Source: Phragmites australis
Taxonomy: Eukaryota > Streptophyta > Magnoliopsida > Poales > Poaceae
DNA: 64,000 nucleotides
Assembly: GCF_958298935.1 (NCBI RefSeq)
Contig: NC_084929.1
Span: 3,286,001-3,350,000 of the forward strand
Direction: 5' to 3'
Below, one piece after another: positions 55,748-64,000 of the stretch (positions are counted from its first letter, which is position 1; each line of letters starts with the position of its first letter). Made by a program: the position numbers and the translations under genes. A model generated the notes under the pieces. The model was not told where the DNA came from. It saw only the letters and a program-made list of their open reading frames with translations, and searched no databases.

Positions 55748-58362
55748 TTACCACCGGGTCGGACAAGTCCTCCTGTCATGACCGGATTGCTTGCATATTT
55801 TGCACCTACGTAGTCCATCAACAGCATCTGTTGTATCCATGTCACCTTCAAGCCTCGTGGCTCTAGGCCTTCCAGGATTCATGCGTTTGGCCCTGGGATA
55901 AGGTACCCACTGAGGCCCCTCAATTGCTTTGTAGCTGGATCCAATGTTAAACGAACGCATCTTTGGAAGCCATGTGCTCCTCAGTGCATCGATCGTGAAA
56001 TAGGGTGATACGTATTGTGATCCGTCGTTCCCGCCCATGTCCTTGCAAGCGGCCAAGACATGGGAGCACGGGATATGATGCAGTTTTGACTTATTGCATG
56101 TGCACTTCATCTCGTGAGGACCAATTTGATATTGTTGCACGGTGTCCCCCGCACTGTATCCAGAAGTGTACCGACGATGACACATGATCTCAAATTCATT
56201 ATTGGTCCGGTTGTAGATCCTAGTCCAATGAAAGTGTGCCTTACTCCTCCTTCTGGATAAGATTTCCTCCACCTTAGGTGCGAACCGCGTGCTACACTCC
56301 ATTGCAGCTATACCACGGTCTCGAAAGTAGTCAACCGTCCTATAGAATGTGAGCTCAATTATGGCACACAATGGGAGGCCGCGTACACCCTTTAGGACAT
56401 TGTTGAACGCCCCAGCTATATTTGCTGTCATGATCGTATACCTATTATAAGAGACAAAAATTTTAGATACGATATTTTCGTAACCAAAAGGAAAATACGA
56501 TCTTTCAAACGCTATGTTCTCACCTGGAACCGTGAGTATCATGGAATAGGGCCCAACGCTCCGCCAACTTTCCCGCTATCCACTGGCTAAACGTACCACG
56601 TGAACGACTAATGATGATTTGGCCCCCCACCATTTGTGTCTGCATATGGTCCTCATGTGCTTCTTGCTGTGCCATCATCTTATGAGTGGTCTCATTTAAC
56701 TCTCACCATATCTCGTTGAACTTCGCCTGCTGAATCTGAAGACATAACCCTTTAAACCTCTTCACAAGACCCTTGTTGTGGTACCTTAAGTAAAGGTTCG
56801 CACCTAAGTGTCGCATGCACCACCTTCTCTCCACATCAGGCCAAGCAATGGAGGGGTTCATGCTATCATGCAGCACATCCAACGCATGCAAGAGGCCCTT
56901 ATTGCGGTCTGATATGATGCAGACTCGTTCCCTATTGCCAACGACATGTGTCCTCACCAAGGTGAGGAACCACAACCAACTATCATTGTTCTCACTCTCA
57001 ACCAATACATACGCGAGAGGAATGATCTAATTATTTGCATCCGCCGCCATCGCTGTCATTAGGTTACCATGGTACTTGCCGCTAAGAAATGTGGCATCCA
57101 CACATACCACCGGCTTGCAATACCTGAAAGCTTCGATGCATTGGCCAAAGGACCAGAAAAACCTAATGAGGTATCGATCAGTGTTGCTGTATGACCCATC
57201 ATCCAGCCTGATCGGCTCATCCGCCATGGCCCACTGGGTCCCGGGGTTGGTCATGGCAATCTTCTGCAGCAACCTCGGTGCATAGTGGTACAAGTCTTCG
57301 AAACTTCCAAACAACATCTCCAATGCCTTCTGCTTCGCTCGCCACGCGGTGTTGTAATTGATCAGCATACCCGTCTTAGTCTGCACCTCCTCCATAATGG
57401 ATTTTGGTGACAAACATATGTTTGTGCCAACAAGGGTGATGAGTAGTTGGGCTATGAACCTCGCATCAACCGTGTGGCTCACATTCCTAACAGCCTCTTC
57501 GCTGCATGTATGTGGGGTGTGTCTACTCAGCACAAAATAGTTCTCGTGCTTTGGCTTATGGGCTCGTACGAAGTAAGGACAAGTCGGGTGCTTCGTACAC
57601 CTAACCTCATACTCTGTATGGTTAGATTGGGCATACTTGTGGTCCCTTCTTGTGATTACAGCATAGTTGCTGATAAAGTGGATGACCTCTTCCCTGTTCC
57701 GAAACCGTTGCCCCACCTGGATGTCGCTATTCTGGTATCCCCAATTAGACAGGGTGTTATACTCACTGATGGTACAATTTAGCAGCCCAGCACCATGAAA
57801 GTACTGGATCGCCGGCACCGGTTCATCATTGTCAGCACCTTCTTCGTCGCCACTACCCACCAGCTTCATCATCCATGCATCGTGCATCTACCTCACCATG
57901 GTCCACTTCGGGTCCATCCGTACCCAAAGTGTCCTCCCCGACATTCCCTCCCGCCTCATCATGCATCACATTATGGTCTGATCCTTCCACGGTAGCCACC
58001 TCTTCACCATGCACCGGTGGTGATACTATGTTTACGTACACTCCCATTTCAAAGTTCTCATCTAATGCCTTGCATGAGTACAAGGCCCATGTGTTGTTCC
58101 TTCTCAAATCGAACAACATATGGACAATGAGCGAGCTGTTTGGTACAGGCCGTGACCTAACACCCTCTAGGACAACATTGTAGGACTGCTGGTTTAGACG
58201 CAAAAGGCTCATAACATGTGTTTGTAAGCATTCTGGATCAATTGGTAGCTCAACCGTACTCTCTACGTGCTGGCAGTTCTGAATGGACACGAGTCTCCCA
58301 TGCAAAACAGCGGGACGTTCTCCATAATAAATATAGATAGTCATAGCGTCTTTGCTAAACAA
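55748..58362 (-). pseudogene. Mutator-like (MULE) transposase gene, decayed
   Basis: From ATG at 58362 or 58344: an N-terminal domain (VELPIDPECLQTHVMSLLRL), an acidic linker, the MuDR DNA-binding domain (VGQRFRNREEVIHFISNYAV; CTKHPTCPYFVRAHKPKH, HTPHTC) at 57720-57470, the MULE transposase core (VVCVDATFLSGKYHGNLMTA; CIISDRNKGLLHAL) at 57120-56870, a SWIM zinc finger (CTCNKSKLHHIPCSH, near 56110-56050) and a terminal CCHC knuckle (CKICKQSGHDRRTC). An intron at about 56527-56441 has good GT and AG edges. Defects: a one-base frame shift near 57850, a stop at 57027 and a stop at about 56702. Otherwise nearly full length, so the loss is relatively recent. Confidence 0.85.
56441..56526 (-). other. 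Intron in the MULE transposase gene
   Basis: Minus-strand donor AGGTGAGAAC and acceptor TATAATAG join HDTHGSR to the TIMTANIAGAFN exon. Conserved frame on both sides supports it. Confidence 0.65.
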
Positions 58363-58394
58363 ACGTAAATGGTCAAATAACTAATTAGATGTAT

Positions 58395-59030
58395 GTTACA
58401 TACCTACTCTATTTTAGCCAATGTATTAGTACGGAATAAATACTATACTTGCTCTAATTATATTTTCTAATCTAAATATTACGATTAATATTACACTATA
58501 GTTGCTTCTGTTGCGCAATCATACAATATGCAAATATTGTACCTACTCTATTTTTCCATCTTAATATTATTTATCCAATGTATTCGAACAAAATAAATAC
58601 TAAACTTGCTCTAATTATATTTTTTAATCTAAGTATTACGATTAATGTTACACTATAGTTGCTTCTGTTGCGAGATCATAGAATATGCAAATATTATACC
58701 TACTCTATCTTACCAACTTAATATCATTTATCTAATGTATTCGAACGAAATAAATACTCTACTTGCTCTAATTACATTTTCTAATCTAAATATTACGATT
58801 ACTATTACACTATAGTACCATCTATTACGAGATCATACAATATGCAAGTATTACACTACTCTATTTTAGCAACTTAATATCTACATGCTATAATTATATT
58901 TTCTAATCTAAATATAAGTACATACATAATCTATGATCCAAATAACTAGCTGATTCTGTTACGACATCATAAAATATGCAAATATTATACATACTATATT
59001 TTATCAACTTAATAAATATAAGTATTTACT
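58395..59030. repeat. 157-bp tandem array upstream of MULE transposase
   Basis: The landmark GCTCTAATTA recurs at 58451, 58608 and 58765, exactly 157 bp apart, with a fourth partial unit at 58887. Units are AT-rich and about 80-90% alike. Confidence 0.9.
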
Positions 59031-59149
59031 ACTAAGAAAGGCTATCCTGCTGCACCGCAGCTCCTCGTGCTCGACTCGCTTGCGCTAATCTGCTGCTCTG
59101 CTCGCCGTCGTGCTCTGCTCTGCTCGCAGCTCCAAACGCAGCAGCTACA

Positions 59150-59187
59150 CTACCATTTATATAGCGCGCTACCATTTATATAGCGCG
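59150..59187 (-). promoter_or_regulatory. Duplicated TATA box, probable MULE promoter
   Basis: Two tandem 19-bp units (59150-59168, 59169-59187); on the minus strand each reads CGCTATATAAATGGTAG. Likely promoter of the transposase gene, with the tandem array in its leader. Confidence 0.5.
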
Positions 59188-59982
59188 GCCGGTAGCATAC
59201 AAACTATGCGGGAAGACATGAAAAAGCGAAAAGCAAAAGGGAAAGTAAAAAGGAAAGCGACAAGAAAAAGAAAAAGTAAAGTGCGACGCGACACGACGTG
59301 ACGCAAAAGCGTATTTCGGCACACGGTACTCCGAAAATTTGTTTTCGGCACACCGTGCACCGAATACATGTGCTAAATTCGTAAATACAAAAAATAATTA
59401 TCTATTTCAGTAAATACGGTCACGTATATTATACAAAATCGTATTTTTTTCCCTATAGAAACGTATACGTACTTAGGCACGAAGTTGCTGAGAAGTCAAG
59501 AGAGTCGTTTGGTTTCCGAGTGACAGAAAAAGGAGTGGTTGGAAATGTTGGCTTTGTTGAATTAGCGGACCCAGCTAGCTCGGAAAATATGTTCGACTTT
59601 GATCGGTTCCTTCCTCTCGGGAGAAATGTCTCGAGCGAGTTTCAGGCTTTCAGCTCTTCATACATTGCGGCCGGAAGATGTACTGGCTGAATGCCGATTT
59701 CCCGGCAAATGGAAATGGTACCCGTTTTTCATCTGATGGTGGCGTTGGATTTCTCATAGTTATACCTTTCATCAGCATTTTCTTCGCGCGCTTGATGTGG
59801 ATACGGATCTACACAAGTATAATAGGATCTTTCAGGTCCTGATCGACCCGAAGGCTAAGAAAGGACCGACGGAGGCAAAAGAATTTTTTTTTGTTGGAAA
59901 AAACCTTAATCAGCCACCTTTAAAAGGACACAAGTCATGTTTTAATTCTCAAATTCAGGGAAATTACATTCTTCCCCTACAA
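59188..59982. other. Unassigned, with two palindromic CGGCACACGGT motifs
   Basis: At 59313-59365, TTTCGGCACACGGTACTCCGAAAA and TTTTCGGCACACCGTGCACCGAA-type inverted motifs occur in a row; they could be terminal or subterminal parts of the MULE. The rest is not recognised. Confidence 0.4.
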
Positions 59983-62529
59983 TGAGTACAAAAGAAAAGG
60001 CCCATGCCTCGTCTTTGAGGGGAGGGGGTTACATCTTTGCCCCATATAAAGAGGGGTAGTTCTATCACTAACTCATCAATAATATCTCAGGGACTATAAC
60101 AAGCTCGGAATATCACTATAACCAACCTACAAGGCTTACGAAGCTTAAAGGAAAATTTTCAGCAGCACCTCCATTGTGTATTGAGGTATAGTTGACGAAG
60201 CATCACATAGAGAGATAATCAAATATCATCACACTAGTAGCAATAAACATCCTATCATGATAGGTCAACTATACAATAAAAGCGTCTAAAGCACGCTAAA
60301 AAGATATCACAATAGATAAATCAAATATGAAGGTGTTTGTGCAAACGACGTGTAGCTACGCATCCCGTATGCTCTCCATCAACTCAATGTGCACCTGCAA
60401 AGATAGCAAGAATGAGATTCGAAAATCTCATCAAGCGAATTTCTTTAACAAGTTATTTAGTTACAGTTGATTAAGTATTCATCTTTAACAAATATAATAA
60501 ACGGAATAGGGTAACAATATATGAAAAACATGATTAAGCTTGACAATACAATAACGACCATATGCTATCATCTGCTAGCTATGTTTCACCATAGCAGTAA
60601 CAACCTAAAACAGTATTAAAGACTTCCTTGTAACATAAAAACAACGTCAAAGCGATTAAAGTAAAGTCATCCGCAACATAAAAATGACATAAAAAAATTA
60701 AACTAAAGATATCCATATAAATGCATATGTGTGCATATGATATGCTCTTACTCACCCTTACCCCTCCTCGAGTAACGTAAAAGTGAGTGTCGTACCTCTC
60801 CACGAGCAACGTACGACGCTATACCGGAACGGTCACGACTATAACATGATAAAAAAAACTTTCAATGTAAGATGCTATGCTTATGATATGCTTCATACAT
60901 AATCAATAACATAACTTCTAAGACATGTATAATGTAATAAATAGGCAACTTTAATGCGACAAATCTCGCTTACTTCACTTCTTACTTTAAGAATTCAAGT
61001 AAACCTTAGAAAGTAAATATTAAGACATCATGCATAATCGAAAAACATAATTTCAAAATGGGTATATACATCATGCTTCGCATTTGAGGAATATAAATAA
61101 CTACAAGAGAGAAGACATATCTCACATCCTTTATCTCATAATCCATGGAAAACATCAAACCTTCATAAGGTGGAATGTAAGTGACATGCTCATATTTTAT
61201 TTGATAAATTATTAGTGATTGCGGTAATTAAAAGATGTAGGTAACCAAATAATAAGTTAAAACATAGTCATCTGCTGCATTCACTTATCTTCATCGACAA
61301 TGAAGGCAGGCACTAGCTGCGACCTGAAGCAGCACCACCTGAACAAACATGTCATTAGCACCAAGACGCCGCAACAACAAAACAAAAGATGGTACACGCT
61401 TCTATGACTCAAAACCCCGCAAACCCAACAACCGAAGGCTACAGAAAGATATTCACCAACTAGCTCGCTAGACGTCGAGCAAAAACTTCCACTAGCTTGA
61501 TCGAAGACTGAAGAACAAGACACAACGTACGGACTAATCCTCGGCAGGCACCAACACCAATTAGCCAAATGCGCCTAAACCGCTTACCCAAAAAGAACAA
61601 CACCAACACCATCAGAAAGCTTATGACAAGAACTACAACTTCTATTATAATCCTACGATCGAAACCAACACCAATTAGGCCTTAAATTGAATTGATATGC
61701 TACTCGCTAACTGGACAAACAACGCATCCAACCAACGACGTGGATGACCGATCTCAACCTCCTACAAGCATCTAAGGACTACGGAGAAGTCACCTTTAGA
61801 GTGGAGTCACGAATTGGCGAAAAAAACCGGTGAACTCACAGAAGCCCTCCTCCTACCTTCTTTTTCCTATTTCCTCCCTTCCCTCTTTCTCCTTCCTCCT
61901 CTTCCTTCTTTCCTCTTCTTATTTCCTCTTTTTTTCTTTCCTTTCTTCTTTCCTCTTCCCTTTCTTTTCTTTCCTTCCTCTTTTCTTTCTTTTCTTTCTT
62001 TTCTCCTCTTGGCCAGCCGGCCAACTCCTCTGCTTCTCCCCCCCCCATACACACACACCCTTTGCCTGGCCTCCCCTAGCGAGCAGCGCATCGACAACAA
62101 CCAGCGACGACCAGGTAGGTGCAGCACACAAGAGGCCGACGAGCGCAGCACGGAGGAGGCCAGGGCCAAGCGACGGCGATGGTCGGGTGGCAACAGCCTG
62201 TGGCGACCAAGCGGCTAAGGCTAGAGGAGGCGGCAAATGGGGGTAGGTCGGGTTAAGCAAGCTAATGCGAGGTGGGATCGGATGGGACCCAAACCCGATC
62301 CCACCTAGCTTTACTTTTTTTCAATTTATCTAGCGATCTAAATTCATCGAACTTGCTACGAACTCACCAAATGCCCAAACGTGACGTTAGATAGTAAAAT
62401 GAAATCATCTCGATAAGATCTACACATCTTGCTGCCCGATCGTTTATCTGAGCAACGTTTCAAAATGTTAAAATTCGTACTACTCACGGGTCCCACAGTC
62501 ACAACTGAAAAATAACATTTTTCGTGTAT
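59983..62529 (-). mobile_element. Possible solo LTR
   Basis: 2.5 kb of non-coding DNA flanked by TACAA on both sides (59978-59982, 62530-62534). The plus-strand left edge is TG and the right edge AT, so the edges are not canonical. Style and length resemble a gypsy LTR read on the minus strand. No coding; the 61281-61568 open frame has no domain I know. Confidence 0.35.
61851..62012. repeat. Homopyrimidine tract, about 160 bp
   Basis: Almost pure C/T on the plus strand for about 150 bases (only isolated A and G). Overlapping ORFs in five frames here are low-complexity artefacts. Confidence 0.9.
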
Positions 62530-62875
62530 TACAATTGCCCTTCCTAATTCTAGTTGCAGGGGCCTAGCAAACCTTAACCCTAATAACAAATCCCATTCTA
62601 AACCCATAAGCGGTAAAATCAACGGGTTCCTGAACTTTTTGTAATTCCGTTTTTGGAATTGTCTATTTTTCAAAAAAAAAAAGAGAATAAAATAGAAAAT
62701 AGAAAGGCGCCAAACGGCCCAGTCTTTTTCTTCTTGAGAGAAAACGGCCCAGTCTGTGTTGTTTCCCTTCACCCTTGCAAATCGGCTGTCCGCCGCCGGC
62801 TGCTCCTCCCGTGCGTGTGCAGCTTTGCCATCCGCGCGCAAATCTGAAAAACAGCAGGAGCCTATCGGGTTGCCG
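62530..62875 (+). promoter_or_regulatory. Probable promoter and 5' UTR of the FAM86-like gene
   Basis: No clear TATA box. A CGGCCCAGTCT motif occurs twice (62716, 62745), GGCCCA being a known site-II-like element of housekeeping plant promoters. GC content rises towards the ATG. Confidence 0.4.
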
Positions 62876-64000
62876 ATGGCTGCCGCGGCGGCGCAGGACG
62901 CCCACGAGCAGCTGCTACACCTGAAGCTCGCGTTCCTCGCCGGGGAGCCGCCCGCCTGCGTCCTCGCTCTCGCCAGGTACGCGCCACTGTTAGCAATCAG
63001 AATCGCAGCTGCACCCAAAGATCTCATGCTCTGCAGAGTTCGCTCCCGATTGGTTGACATTTCAGAAAGTAGTGGCGATCGATTGGTACAGCGTTTGGTC
63101 AGATACTGGAAAGGCTGCCTGCTATGCTAGTATTGGTGGGGGTGGCTGCTCGTTTCTCACCTGGTCTAGGTTGAACTGCAGTTGAAATGGACTAGTGGAT
63201 ATCCAATAAACCTGCAAATCATGCAATTGTAGAGGTCATGGCCTCTTTAATTGGTAGACACACTTTTTTCCACTGATAGGGGACATCCACAGTTGTGGTG
63301 TGTCACACTTCCTTAGCACTGCACACCTATCTTAGATGCAAATCCTTACCAAGTTTAGGAGATATTGTTCTTTGTTTCCATTTTTTTTAATAAAAAATGA
63401 CTGTTGATATATATGTATTCAAGTTCCTTATATTTGATTTTATGCAGGAAAGCTGGGGGAGGTTCTGTCACACCAGACGTTCAAAATTTTCTTTTGGAGA
63501 GTTGCATTGGAAATAAAGTAAATGCTTTACTTTGTACTCATATATCTCACCAAATTTACAACTAACATAACCAGTATATTCCGCAAGCTACGGAACTACA
63601 AGAGAATGGATATGTAATTTACTTGAGGATAGTGCTCTTTTAAGTTTCCCGTTAATCAGTCTGTTCTCATCTTATTGGCTATGGCCTTTCCAATTGTGTA
63701 CTAATGCAGGCAGATGGACGTCAAAACTGTACTTATGCAACAACTATTCTTAAAAAGATTATAGCTGAGGTTGAATTATCGTCGAGTGTTGTTATTGATG
63801 GACTTTATGAGGAATTTGTAGAGCGGATGTTATCAAAAGCAGTATGTGGATTTTTTTTTGTACTATGTCTCAATAGTTGGTAATAGTTGACACTGTATAC
63901 TCAAATAATTCATGTTGCGTGCAGAAAGATTCTTTGCTAAATAGGGCAGATCATATCTATAAAGATATATCTTTTCTTTCTTCTACACGTGAGTTGTCAA
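62876..64000 (+). CDS. FAM86/EEF2KMT-like methyltransferase gene, 5' part
   Basis: Four exons are visible and the gene continues beyond the window. Exon 1 is 62876-62976 (MAAAAAQDAHEQLLHLKLAF), with ATG in context GCCGATGGC. Exon 2 is 63448-63517 (KAGGGSVTPDVQNFLLESC). Exon 3 is 63710-63841 (NCTYATTILKKIIAEVELSS, VIDGLYEEFVERML). Exon 4 starts 63925 (KDSLLNRADHIYKDISFLSS) and may end at 63988 before GTGAGT. All borders are GT-AG with the frame kept, and no stop intervenes. The order of a helical N-terminus, a Tyr-Ala-x3-Leu-like helix and 'Asp-Gly-Leu-Tyr-Glu' matches the FAM86 N-terminal domain. That family methylates elongation factor 2 in other eukaryotes. The catalytic Rossmann domain lies outside the window. 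Confidence 0.65.

Noticed and set aside
55389..55781. Ser/Leu-rich open frames across the (CT)n run
   Set aside because: Low-complexity artefact downstream of the MULE gene.
61814..62260. Five overlapping open frames of 72-138 codons
   Set aside because: They arise from the homopyrimidine tract and flanking GC-rich repeat sequence; no domain, no codon structure, all frames open at once.

Overview
This window is plant nuclear DNA, almost certainly from a grass. It is dominated by nested LTR retrotransposons (Sirevirus-type and other Ty1/copia, Tat-type and Del/Tekay-like Ty3/gypsy), CACTA and Mutator-like DNA transposons, Tourist-like MITEs and a gene-capturing Helitron. Nothing is bacterial or organellar. 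The species cannot be fixed from the sequence. Most coding sequence is transposon-derived and broken. The only solid host gene is cut by the right edge (62876 to beyond 64000, a FAM86/EEF2KMT-like methyltransferase gene). A possible small host gene lies at 17598-17840.

Layout, left to right. (1) 1-722: end of a CACTA element carrying a tRNA-like segment. (2) 1311-8745: complete minus-strand copia with a perfect 5-bp target duplication, split in its RNase H region by a 2.9-kb gypsy-type solo LTR (1901-4844); it sits in the 3' end of an older plus-strand Sirevirus-type copia (8751 to about 10680). (3) 10690-12650: a CACTA-like end, a Tourist-like MITE and a copia-type solo LTR. (4) About 12670-17354: a Helitron with same-strand fragments of plastid chaperonin-60, triosephosphate isomerase and a GT47 exostosin-type glycosyltransferase. 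A LINE tail in it is split by a 739-bp Mutator-type MITE with a perfect 9-bp duplication. (5) 18671-35339: a minus-strand gypsy with perfect 5-bp duplication, into which a 9.8-kb plus-strand Tat-type gypsy (23491-33326) inserted. Both appear non-autonomous and both carry an antisense ORF with its own TATA box. (6) 37307-51180: a third, fragmented gypsy related to the first, broken by a 3'-truncated Sirevirus-type copia (38668-43554) and a gag-only copia (43973-50856). (7) 51200-59190: CACTA remnants, a 96-bp promoter-like tandem duplication, a short non-autonomous CACTA and a decayed MULE transposase gene with a 157-bp tandem array upstream. (8) 59983-62529: non-coding, possible solo LTR. (9) 62876-64000: host gene.

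The genes do not form a pathway. The window is mainly a record of insertion layers: gypsy hosts copia and gypsy, copia hosts a solo LTR, Helitron hosts LINE hosts MULE. Several elements lost functions they would need from relatives in trans: the Tat gypsy lost its RT core and integrase, and the gag-only copia lost pol and the TATA-bearing part of its 5' LTR.

I found no unmistakable new biological system. The best leads are the tRNA-like segment shared by two CACTA elements, the 34-bp patch copied into an LTR from DNA about 355 bp away, the repeated antisense promoter/ORF in three gypsy copies, and the sense-oriented chimeric Helitron locus.
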